From Sapria himalayana (lineage: Eukaryota > Streptophyta > Magnoliopsida > Malpighiales > Rafflesiaceae), in NCBI GenBank assembly GCA_029783825.1, contig JAREIK010002467.1:182396-246395 (forward strand): a DNA stretch of 64,000 nt. The letters are read 5' to 3'. The notes beneath the pieces are model-generated. The model had not been told where the DNA came from, ran no database searches, and saw nothing but the letters and a program-made list of their open reading frames with translations. Below, piece by piece: positions 40,301 through 52,469 of this stretch. The position numbers and the translations under genes are program-made. Numbering within the stretch: position 1 is the stretch's first letter; every line of letters starts with the position of its first letter.

Positions 40301-41233
40301 GAATGCTGTTCTCAAGCGGTTGAAACAACTGATCATTTGCTTTCGAATGGTCCCATTGCAGCATAAATATGGAGAGAGATGGAAGGGAAAAAAAGAATAT
40401 GTAAAATAGAAGATGGATTAATAGATAAAGTTAAAAAATGGGAAAAAGTAAACATGAAAAGCCCCGCCAGGAAATGGCTTAATCAGAAACTGCCGCATCT
40501 AATTATTTGGTGCATTTGGAAATCTAGAAACAAAAGTAAATATGAAAATATAAGGATGAATTTAACAGAAATTATAAAAGATATTAGAAAGGAGATATAT
40601 AATATATCAATAATAAAACCGATAGTAATACAGGATTTGAAACAAGAAAAGAAGCTTGAGAATGAATGGGATCTCACATACAAAGTGTTAAAACAGCAAT
40701 GGGCTAAATGTATATAGTGGAATGCTCCGCCGGTTGGCAAACTTTCACTTAATACGGATGGGAGTTTTAGCAGGGACACTGGAATAGCAGGAGAAGGCGG
40801 GGTAATAAGAGATCATACAGGGACAGTATAGAGAGCATTTACCAGATCTAGTAGGGCATCCTCGGCTTTAGAATCAGAAATTAGAGCATTAAAATCAGGG
40901 TTAGAGATATGTAAGCAACTAAACTTTAAAAATATTGAAGTTTAGGTAGACTCAAAATTACTAGTTGATACGGTAATTAATAAGAATATATTATGGAGGT
41001 ATGAAGAGGATCTAGAAGTTATTCTTAATCTTTTGGAAGAATTGAAGGCCTCAATAATACATATATATAGAGAAGCCAATAATCTAGCGGACTGTCTATC
41101 GAAAATAGGCACCACCAGAGGAAATATAGATTATAATGAGAAATTCAAGCCAAATAAACTAAAGGGAATAGCATGTTTAGATAAAATGCATTTTCCTTAT
41201 ATAAGAACAAATAAACAGACCACGAAGATATGA
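37315..41233 (+). pseudogene. LINE ORF2: endonuclease, reverse transcriptase and RNase H, decayed
   Basis: Starts MDRCLYWNVRGVANSP at 37,315, overlapping the ORF1 stop by 8 nt (ATGGATAG). An APE-type endonuclease follows (IIGGDFN near 37,693-37,713; LDRIMC and SDHSPLL near 37,880-37,980), then WKQRAKIKWLKDGDRNTKFF (about 38,325-38,385). Reverse transcriptase has AAGPDG near 38,650, LDLSKAFDRVEW from 39,038 and the catalytic YADD at 39,359-39,370. A zinc-binding region (NVPQKMCSFTWKALL, CECC, HLL; about 40,195-40,345) and RNase H (LNTDGS, ALESEIRAL, VDSKLL, REANNLADCLSK; about 40,745-41,105) complete the plant type. A one-base shift occurs at a T run near 38,735-38,742 and the sequence is garbled near 39,215-39,265. 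In-frame stops include 37,459, 37,480, 37,690, 38,281, 38,581, 38,984, 39,926, 40,088, 40,715, 40,829 and 40,943. Confidence 0.95.
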
Positions 41234-41819
41234 CATAGTCTCATCTGTTTGCTAGATTGTGCGGGAATTCATTTGTAGAGAATTTCTGTCTCACAATTAA
41301 ATGGAATGGAATGATGGAGATTGTGCTAAATAGTTATATATGAAGGAGATCCCATTGTAGAATATATTAATTCTGCATTTTGGCAGATGGGTGCATAGCT
41401 ACACTATATGGTTGTTAAAGTAATATGTATGTAATTTAGAATTTCTGCATAATCAAAATATGTGCTAATTCAGCATGTTGGCAGAAGTCGATAACCTTAG
41501 CAGAAAGGATGTATTTTGATTTTCTTTGCAGGACTATATGTATTTTGTCTTTTCCTTGTAGTATGTCAAAGGGGATAAATCTTTAACACTTTGGAGCTTG
41601 CCTTATGTTGTATTAGTTTAATAAGGGTAGTAGGGAGTCAATTCTGGTAGGCATGGTTGTGGTTTTTTTTTTCTCTATGGTTTTGTTCTAGGATCAACAG
41701 CGAATACAAAAGGAAGGAAGATGGTTGGAATCTTGTGAAGATTAGAGCCAGATGCACAGGGGAAAGGAGAGATAGAGTGACAATATCAAATAAAGAGCCT
41801 TCACTGAGTACATATCATG

Positions 41820-42350
41820 GATAACTTGTTGCTGCCAAAGCCTGTTGCTGCCTATTGCTGCTGCCAAAGCCTGTTGCTGCCTGTTGCTGCTGCCAAAGCC
41901 TGTTGCTGCCAAAGCCTGTTGCTACTGCCTGTTTCTGCCAGTTGCTGCCAGTTGCTACTGCCAGTTGCTGCTGCCAAAGCCTGTTGCTGCCAAAGCCTGT
42001 TGCTGCTACCTATTGCTGCCTGTTGCTACTGCCTGTTGCTGCTGCTGCTGCTAAACTTGATTAGTTGCTGTCAAAGCCTGTTGCTGTCAAAGCCTGTTGC
42101 TGCCAAAGCCTGTTGCTGCCTGTTGCTGCCAAAGCCTGTTGCTGCCTGTTGCTGCCTATTGCTTGTTGCTAAACTTGAGATTAGTTGTTGTCTGTTGCTG
42201 CCAAAGCACATGTAGAGTGCCCCCTGTTGCTGCCAAAGCCTGTTGCTGTCAGGATAACTCCTGCTGTTGCTGTCTATTGCTGTCTGTTGCTGTTAGGATT
42301 AGTTGCTGTTTGTTGCTGCCCCCTGTTGCTGTCAGGAGAACTCCCGCTGC
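41820..42350 (+). repeat. GCTGCC-rich minisatellite in the LINE 3' region
   Basis: Roughly 530 bp built from two alternating units, TGCTGCCAAAGCCTGT and TGCTGCCTGT, with TGCTACTGCC, TGTCAAAGCC and TGTCAGGA variants. A longer phrase with GCTAAACTTGA and TTAGTTG recurs near 42,050 and 42,168, showing higher-order duplication. Its C+G and CTG content contrasts strongly with everything around it. Confidence 0.9.
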
Positions 42351-42572
42351 TGAGATGAATATAACCACTGGAGTTGAAAGACTCCCTGCTGCTTAATGTC
42401 ATATAATAAGGAAGAATCATATAGTGTGCGGTTACTGCTTCAACTAATCCTAAGGAAAAGATAGTTTCTCTGAACATTGGCTAGGGTAATGGTCTGTAAT
42501 TAGTATGTATTTTAAGTTTTCTGATGTTGTAAAGGTCTACCTCCGCCTTCAAGGAAGGGATATGTTTTCTTT

Positions 42573-42578
42573 AATAAA
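42573..42578 (+). terminator. Polyadenylation signal AATAAA of the LINE
   Basis: AATAAA stands about 25 bp before the element's A-rich end, in the position expected for LINE transcript processing. Confidence 0.6.
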
Positions 42579-42602
42579 AGTTAAAAGCCTTTTTTTAGAA
42601 AA

Positions 42603-42619
42603 AAATAGATAGATAGACA
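42603..42619 (+). repeat. Right target-site duplication of the LINE
   Basis: AAATAGATAGATAGACA matches 36,512-36,528 exactly and is followed by TATAGATAGTCAAAAAATAT. That phrase follows the same 17 bp at the unoccupied paralogous site (35,358-35,374). Confidence 0.9.
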
Positions 42620-43666
42620 TATAGATAGTCAAAAAATATACATATAGATACACAAATAAATAGATAGACAGACTGATAGATATGTAGATAGAAACATAGA
42701 TTGATAGATAAATGGATTGATAGAAAGACATATAGATTGATAGCTTTTTAGATAGATAGATAGAAGGATAGATAGAATATTAGATAGACTCATAGATAAA
42801 TACATAGTTATATAGAGAGATATAAAGAGAGATTGATAGTTAGATAGATTCACAGATACATAGACAGATAGATAGATTGATAGAAAGCTAGATAGGTTGA
42901 TAGATAAATATATAGAATGATAAATTGATAGATAGATAGATTTATATATAGTTAGAAAGACTGATAGATAGATAGGCAGACATATATATTTATAGTTAAA
43001 AAGATAGATAGACAAACACATAGATAGATAGATAGATAAATAAATAGATATATAGATAGATTGTGAGATAGATAGACAGAAAGATACCTAATTATATAGA
43101 TAGATATACAGATAAATACCTAGATAGATAGATAGATAGATATATAGACAGATATATAGATAGATAGATAAACACATATTTAGATAGATATATAGACATA
43201 TATATAAAGAAATAGAGAAACATATAGATAGACAAATAAATTGAGAGAAAGAGAGAGAGAGATAGATAGATATATAGGCAGATAGATTGATTAATATATA
43301 GAAAGATAGACAGATAGATAGATAAATAGATAGAGAGATATATAGATAGATAGATAGACAAATAGATAGAAAAATATATGAAAAATAAATAGACAAAGAG
43401 ATAGACAAGGAGATAGATATTTATTTTTATAGATAAAAAGATAAATAAATAGATGGATAGATAAATAGAACAACAGAAATATAGAGAAATAGATAGATAG
43501 ATAGTTAGGAAGGCAGGCAGACAATTATGTAGATATGCAGATAGACAAATAGATAAACATATAGATAGATAGATAGTTATTTAGATAGAAAGAAAGATAG
43601 ATATATAGATAGATAGGAAAATAGATAGACAAATAAATAGACAAATAGATAGTCAGATACATAGAT

Positions 43667-43704
<38 letters not shown>

Positions 43705-44918
43705 AAATACATAGATAGATTAATACATAGATTGATAGATAGATATATAGATAGATAGACAAATAATTAAATATATAGATAGATATATAGTCAGATAATT
43801 AAATATAAAGATAGATAGATATAAAAAAATAGACAGCTGAATAAATAGATATATAGATAAATAAATGGACTTATAAATAATACAGATAGATAGATAAAGA
43901 AGTAGACGAATAGATTGACAGATTGATAGATAAATTTATATACAAAAAGATAGACCAAAAAATAGACATATAGATAGATAGATATTTAAATAGACTATTA
44001 TAATACCATATATAGAGACAAATTTAAAGACATATTGATAGACATATTGATAGATAGATTCAAAGAAAAATTGATAGACAAATTTATAAGCAAATACATA
44101 GATAGATTAAACGAGAGATTGATAGAAAGATTGAGACATTTATAGATAGACAGATAGATACACAGATAAATACACAGATAGATAGATAGATACCGAAACA
44201 AATAAATACATAGATATATCAGCTAGATAGACAAATAGATAGATAGATAGATGGATGTACAAATAGATTAAGAGATAAATAGTCAGATTATTAAAAAATA
44301 GATCGATATACAAATTAATTTACATATAAATAGACAAATATACAGATAAATAGATTGATCAGTAGAAGATAGATGGATATACAGATATATAGAGATAATA
44401 ATAGATAGATAGAATGATAGATAGATAGGTTGTTAGATAGACAAATAGATATTCAAATAGATAGACAAATAGCTAGACCAATAGATAGGCAGATTGATAG
44501 ACATATATATATATATATATCAATAGATAGATAGAATGATAGAGAGATATATAGATTGATAGAAAGATAGATATATAAAAAGGCATATAGAAAGAATGAT
44601 AGATAGACAGAGCGATAGACAGATAGATAGATAGATAGATAGATAGACAGATAGATAGATAGACAGATAGATAGATAGACAGATAGATAGATACAGAGAT
44701 AGATCGATAGAAAGACATATAGATAGACAAACCAATAGACATGTAGAAAGATAGATAGATAGACAAATATATAGACAAAAAGAAAGGTAGATAGATAGAC
44801 ATATAGATAGATAAAAAGTTAGATAAATAAATAGATAGCTATATAGAAAGATTGAAAGAGATATATATATATATATATCAATAGATAAACTGATAGATAT
44901 ACAAATAGATAGATAGAT

Positions 44919-44920
<2 letters not shown>

Positions 44921-44962
<42 letters not shown>
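44921..44962. repeat. (TA)n microsatellite
   Basis: About 42 bp of alternating TA. Similar tracts in this domain lie near 43,669-43,700, 46,319-46,340, 48,301-48,319 and 50,556-50,589. Confidence 0.9.
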
Positions 44963-44964
<2 letters not shown>

Positions 44965-47551
44965 ATAGTTAGCTAGATAGATATATATATATAGTGATAT
45001 ACATATAGATTAGAAGATAGATAGAAAGAGAAATAGATATACAGAAAGAGATATATATAGAAAGATAGATAGGTATGTAGGTAGATAGATAGACATATAG
45101 ATAGACAAATAGATAGAGATATAGATTGGTAAATAAATAGAAATATTGATAGACAAATAGATAGACATGTAGATATATATATATAGAGAAAGAGATAGAT
45201 AGATAGATAGAAAAATAGATACTCAAATAGATAGATATATATATATATATATATAGACAGATTGATAGTAATAAAGATAGATAGATAGATAGATAGACAT
45301 ATAGATTGATAGAGAGATACATAGATAGATAGACATGTAAATAGATATATAGATAGGTAGATAGATAGATAGAAATATAGATAGATAGAAATATAGATAG
45401 ACAGAAATATAGACAGATAGATAATAATATAAATAGACACAAAGAGATGCCCATCAATAGACATAGATAAATAGATAAATATATAGATAGATTGATAGAT
45501 TGATATACAAATAGATACTTAGAGAGATAGACAGATAGATAAATTGATAGATAGATATTCAAATAGATAGACAGTTAAATAAATAAATAGATAGATAGAT
45601 AAAAAGAAACAAAGATACAAAGATAGATAGACATATAGATTGACAGACAGATCAATCGATAGATAGATATAAAGACAAATAAATTGTAAGATATATATAC
45701 AAATAGATAGTCAGATAGATAGATAGATAGGTAGGTAGGTAGATATCCAGATAAATAGACAGATAGATTGATAAATAAATAGATATATAGACGAATAGAC
45801 AGATAGATATATAGATAGATAGATAGATACAAAGATATATAGATAGATAGATTGACATACAAATAGATAGATAGATGAATAGATATATAGATAGATAGAG
45901 ACATATATATACAAATCAATAGATAGATAGAAAGATAGTTAAATAGATAGATATATATATAGATAGACAGAAAGATACATAGATTGACAGAAATATAGAC
46001 ATATAGATATACAAATAGTTAGACGAAAAGACACACAAATAGATTGATAGATTGATAGATAAATTTATAGATAGATTGATAAATAACATGATAAATATAT
46101 TGATAGACAAATTTATACACTAAGTGTTACATAAATTGATAGATAAATAGATAGACACAAAGATAGACATAAATATAAATAGATTGAAATATAGATTGAT
46201 AGAAACATTGATAAATTGATTGATAGAAAGATTGATAAATATATTGATAAACTAATTGAAAGAGAGAATGATAGATAGACAGATAGATTGATAGATAGAC
46301 TAATAGATAGATAGTTAGATATATATATATATATATATATAATCAATAGTTAGATAGACAAATATATAGATAGATAGATATTAAAATAGATAGATTATAT
46401 AGACATATAGATAGCGAAAAAGATACACATTTATATAGATAGATAGATAGACATATAGATAAATAAAAGGCAGATAGATTTAAATAAAGATAGATATATA
46501 GACACCTAAATATAATGATAGAGACATAGATAGACATATATCTAGATAGTTAGATAGCCAGATAGATAGGAACATAGATAGATAGATACATAGATAAATA
46601 GAATGATAGATAGACAAAAAGATATACAAATTGATACACAGATAATTTGTCAGATTATTTGAGAGATATATTAAAAGATTATTAGATAGATTATTAGATA
46701 GATTGACATATATATCAACAAAAAAATATATAGATATTAATACAAATAGATAGACAGGTAGTTAGACAAAAATATAGAAATATAGATAGATACATACATA
46801 GATAGATAGAAAGATAGATAGACACATAAATAAATACAGAAATAGATACATAGATAGATAGTTAGATAGTTAAACAAATAGATAGCTAGATTGATAGATA
46901 GATTCATAGACATATTAATAGATAGATTGATAGACAAATTGATAGATGAGTTGATAGATTGATTGATAGATGAATAGCTAGATATATACATAGAAAGATA
47001 GATAGATAAAAAGAAAGATAGATAGAGAAATGGATAGATAGATAGATAGGTTAATTAATTGATAGATACATAGATAGATAGATATACAAATAGATAAATA
47101 GATAGATTATTAGTTAGAAAGAAAAGATAGATAGATAGACAGATAAACAAATAAATAGGTTGATAGATAGATAGATAGACAAATAGATAGATTGATAAAT
47201 AGACAAATAGATAGATAGATGTATAGACATATAGATATATAGATCGATAGAAAGATAACTATCTTGATAGATAGCCTTATATATATATATGTATATGTAT
47301 ATATATATCAAAAGATATACATATGGATAAATAGTGATATATACAAATAGAAAGATAGATAGATAGATAGAGAAACAAATATAAAGATAGATAGATAGAT
47401 AGAGAAATAAATAGTTAGATAGATAGACAGATAGATAGATAGATATGATAGATTGATTGATAGATTGATTTAAAGACACACATATATAGATAGATAGATA
47501 GACATATAGATAGACAGATAGAAAGACAAATAGATACACAAATAGATACAT

Positions 47552-47655
47552 AGATAGATACACACAAAGATAGACATATATAAACACAAATAGTTTGAAA
47601 AATAGATAGATACACACAAAGATAGACATATATAAACACAAATAGTTTGAAAAAT
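47552..47655 (+). repeat. 52-bp exact tandem duplication
   Basis: Two consecutive identical copies, 47,552-47,603 and 47,604-47,655, each contain ACACACAAAGATAGAC and AATAGTTTGAAAAAT. The period is a multiple of four. Confidence 0.95.
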
Positions 47656-49373
47656 AGATAGACAGATATATAGACAGATAGATAAAAACATAAATAGAAA
47701 GATAGACTAATTAATAGACAGAAAGATAGATAATTGATAAATATAAAGATTGATAGATTGACAGATAGATAGATAGACTGATAGGTACACAGATATATAG
47801 ATAGATAGATAAATTAATAGGGAATTTGATAAAAATATTGAAATATAGATTATTATAAAAATTGATAGACAGATTGATAAATAGATGATTAACAGATTGA
47901 TACACATATTGATAGACAGATATATAGTTGGATAGAGAGATTGAATATAGAAAGATAGATATATTGCCAGATAAAGAAATCGATAAATAGAAATATATAT
48001 AAATAGAAAGACAGATAGATAGATTAATAGATAGATAGACAAATAGGTAGATCGACAGATCAAAAAGATTATTAGATAGATAGATAGACAGATATATATA
48101 TATATATATAAAGTTAGATAGAAAGATAAATAAATAGAAAGATAAATAAATAGAAAGATAAATAAATAGAAAGAGAGATAAACAGATAGATAATTATAAA
48201 ACAAATAGATAGACACATATATAGATAGAAAGATATACAGAGTGATAAACAATTGATAAATAGATAGACAAATAGAAGATAGATAGATATATATGTGTAT
48301 GTATATATATATATATATATCAATAGATAGACAAATAGAAAAATAGAGTTATATACAGGTAGATATAAAGATAGATAGAGAGATAGATAGACAAATAAAT
48401 AGATAGATAGATAGATATATATATATAATCAAACAAATAGATAGATAAATAGATACATGTATAGATAGATAGATATATAGACATATAGATAGATAGATAT
48501 ATAGAAATATAGATAGATAAGCCATTAAGATAGATAGATAGATCTAAAAATAGTTGGACAAATAAATAGATGCAAAGATAGACAGATAAATAGACACATA
48601 GATAGAGAGAAAATTGATAGACAAATAGATAAATAGATTGATTGATATAAAGATAGATTTATAAAAAGATAGATATATAGACAAATAGATAGATAGACAG
48701 ACATATAGATAGATAAATTGATAGATGGATAGATAGACATAAAGTTAGATAGATAAATATATATAATTAAGATTGATAGACAGATTCATAGATAGATAGA
48801 CAAAAAGATATACATATAAATAAATATATAGATAGAATTATAGATATATATATATATATATATATTCAAATTGATAGATAGATAGACAGATAGATTGATC
48901 CATAGATAGTTAGATAGATAAACAGATAGATAGAAAGAAAGATAGATAAATAAACATATAAATAGACAGGTAGATACATAGACAAACAAATAGATAGACA
49001 AATAGATAGTCAAATAGATTAACAAAGAGATAGATAGATATATAAAGATATAGATAGATAAATATATATATACTTATAGATTGACATATTGATTGACAGA
49101 ATGATTGAGAGATATTTTGATAGATAGATAGATAGATATACATATATATTGTAAGAAAGAAAGAAAGATAGATAGATATATAGATAAAAAGACAGATATT
49201 TGAATGATAGATAGAAATATATATATATCATTAGATAGATAGATATATAGATAGATGAATAGATAGATAAAATTACATATATATAAACAAATAGATAGAT
49301 AGATTGATTAATTATTTGATATATAGATTATATATATATAAAGATACACAAATAGAGAGACATATATATAGAT

Positions 49374-49375
<2 letters not shown>

Positions 49376-49417
<42 letters not shown>
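49376..49417. repeat. (TA)n microsatellite
   Basis: About 42 bp of uninterrupted TA alternation inside the GATA array. Confidence 0.9.
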
Positions 49418-49419
<2 letters not shown>

Positions 49420-50253
49420 ATAAACACATTGATTAACAATTAGAAAGCACATAGATAGTCACATAGATAGATAGATAGATAAAAAGATAGACTAATAGAT
49501 ATACATATAAATAAACACATAGATAGATATATAGACATATTGATAGACAGACAGTTTAATAGTAGATAGTTAGAAAGATAATTAAATAGATAAATAGATA
49601 GATAGATAGATCCTCAGATAGATAGACAGACAGATGGATATATAGATAACATCATTAATAGATAGATATATTGACACATAAATAGATAGATATATAGATT
49701 GACATAGAGATAGAAAGATAGATAGATATATAGACAAAAGATAGATATATAGTTAGATAGATAGATCTTTAGATACATAAATAGATAGATAGATAGCTCA
49801 ACAGATAGATAGACAAATAGATAAATAGATAGATAGTTAGAAAGATAGAGAGATAGATAGAAAAAAAGATGAAAGATGGATATATAGATAGATAGACATA
49901 TAGTTAGACAGATATAAAATACTATAGCTATATAGATATTTTGACAAAAATATAAACACATAGATATATAGATAGATAGACAACAGATATATAGACGGAA
50001 AGATAGATAGATAGATAGATAGATAGACAGAAAGGTATATAGATAGATAGATATATATAAAGACATATAGACAGTGAGATTATTTGATAGATAGAAACAA
50101 AGATTATTAGAAAGATTGATAGATATATAGATAATTAGATTGACAGAAAGGCAGACATATAGATAGACTAATAAATAGGAAAATTGATATATTGATAGAT
50201 AGTCAAATAGATAGAAAGATAGATAGGAATATAGATAGACAAATAGATAAATA

Positions 50254-50284
<31 letters not shown>

Positions 50285-50554
50285 ATAGATAGAAATATAG
50301 ATAGACATATAGATAGATAGATAAATAAACATATAGATCGACAAATTGAAAGATAGATAGACAGATATATGTGTGTGTATATATATATATATATCAAAAT
50401 ATAGACATATAAAGAGAAAGAGAGATATACATATAGATAGGTATATAGATAAATATAGAGATAGAAAAAAAGATAGACAGACAGATAGATAGATAAACAA
50501 ATATATAGACAGATAGATAAATTGATTAATTGTTAGATAGTTTGATTGATTTAT

Positions 50555-50591
<37 letters not shown>

Positions 50592-52469
50592 TTGAAAATA
50601 GATTCACAGACATATATATAGAAAGATAGATAAACAGATAGATAAATAGACAGATAGATAAATAGAAAGTTAGATGTATAGTTTGATAGATAAATAGATA
50701 AAAAGAAAGATAGACATATATATAGAAAGTTTGTTTGATAGATTATTAGATTAATAGATTGATAGATAGATAGACATATAGATCAACAAAAAGATAAATA
50801 GATAAATAGAGAAATAGATAGACAGTTAGATAGATTGATAGATACATAGATAGATTGACAGATAGATTGGTAGATAGGTGAATATTTACATAAATAGATA
50901 GAAAGACAAATAGTTTATCTATCTATATGTCTATCTATCTAACTATCTATTTCTTTATAGGTTTATATGTCTATCAATCAATCTATATAACTATTTATCT
51001 GCATATCTGTCAAACTATTTAACTATTTTTTATCAATATTTCTATCAATATATATATATCCATCTATCTAAATCAGTATATATATATATATATATCCATC
51101 TATAAATATGTATATTTACATATTTGTATGTCTATCAATCTATTTATCTATCTATCAATTTATTTTTTTATATATATGTCTATCTATCTATATATATGTC
51201 TATCTATCTATCTATTTGTCTACCTATCTATCTGTCTATATGACTATCTATGTATATATCTCTTTGTCTATTTGTCTACATATATCTATCTACTATCTAT
51301 CACTCTATTTATCTATCTTTGCATCTATCTTTTTATTAGTCTATTAGAATATAAGTCTATATGTCTATCCATCTATCTGTCTATTTATCTATCTATATAT
51401 TTGTCAAAGTATCTATATGTCTATCTTTTTATCTGGATATCTATCTATTTGTCTATTTTTCTATCTATATCTGTCTATTTGTCAATTTAACTAACTATCT
51501 ATTTATCTAATTTTTTATATATCAAACAATCTATCTATTTATCTTTCTATCTGTCTAATTCACTAACTAAATAACAATCTATTTGTCATTTGTCTATCTG
51601 TCTATTTTTCTATTCGTTTAATTATTTATCTTTTTGTTTGTCTAATAGTCTATCTATCTATATGCCTGTCTATATATCTTTCTATATGCTTATCTGTATG
51701 TTTATCTACCTGTTTATTCATCTATGCATCTATCTAACTATTTGTTTATGTGTCTATATGTCTATCTTACAATCTATCAATCTACCTATATGTATACTAT
51801 CATTAAATCCATCTGTATATCTATCTATCTTTCCATCTTTCTATTTGTCTATCTATCTATTTGTCTATCTATCTATATATATATATCTATCAATTTATTA
51901 ATCTATATATATGTCTATGTCTATTGGTATATCTATATAATAGTGTAACTATCTAATTATCTATCTATCTAATTGTCTATCTATCTAATTGTCTATCTAT
52001 CTATTTATCTAACCGTCTATTTATCAAATTATATAATTGCCTTTTAGTCTATCTTTCTAATTGTCTTTTTGTTTATCTATTTATGTCAATATGTTTAAAT
52101 GTTTCTATCTATATATCTGTATATTGGTCAATCAATCTCTCTATCTATCTTATATTTATTTTTCTGTCTATATAATAATCGGTGTATCTACCTTTCTATT
52201 TATATGTCTATTTGTCTATATCTTTATGTTTCAATGTGTTTACGTATCTATCTATCTATCTATCAGTATATCTATGTATCATTCTATCTATATATCTATC
52301 TATCTATATATCTATCTCTCTTCCTCTCTATCTATCTATCTATCTAATTATATATCTTTATATCTATAAATCTATAAATTTATCTATCTATCAGTCTTCT
52401 ATCAATCAATCAATCAATCTTTCTATTTCTCTATCTATCTATATTTATGTTTATCGATCTATGTTTCTA

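Larger units (their letters stand above)
36529..42602 (+). mobile_element. 5'-truncated L1-type LINE retrotransposon
   Basis: A 6.07 kb element in plus orientation holds the C-terminal part of ORF1 with a zinc knuckle, a complete-length but decayed ORF2 (endonuclease, reverse transcriptase, zinc-binding region, RNase H), a 1.37 kb 3' region with a minisatellite, an AATAAA signal and a short A-rich end. Direct repeats of 14-17 bp flank it, as made by target-primed reverse transcription. Truncation within ORF1 is typical of LINE copies. Base composition is clearly different from the array. It is not mobile because both reading frames are defective. Confidence 0.95.
41234..42602 (+). other. LINE 3' untranslated region
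   Basis: 1.37 kb without a credible gene. The first 580 bp are ordinary mixed sequence, followed by a minisatellite and about 250 bp of 3' end. An AATAAA lies at 42,573-42,578. The element ends with AGCCTTTTTTTAGAAAAAA just before the right target-site copy. Short apparent proteins rich in Cys, Leu, Pro and Ala at about 41,817-42,400 are translations of the minisatellite in all three frames. Confidence 0.85.
42603..50915 (+). repeat. Degenerate GATA array, third domain, right of the LINE
   Basis: 8.3 kb of GATA-type repeat in the same polarity as 33,656-36,528. The first 340 bp complete copy 2 of the 1.19 kb duplication. The rest has GACA, AATA, GAAA and TATA variants, many (TA)n tracts and short (GA)n runs. 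No inserted non-repeat DNA is seen. Polarity flips at about 50,916. Confidence 0.95.

Noticed and set aside
41817..42396. Cys/Leu/Pro/Ala-rich open frames in the LINE 3' region
   Set aside because: The same composition appears in all three plus-strand frames because the DNA is a TGCTGCC minisatellite. There is no start context or conserved domain.
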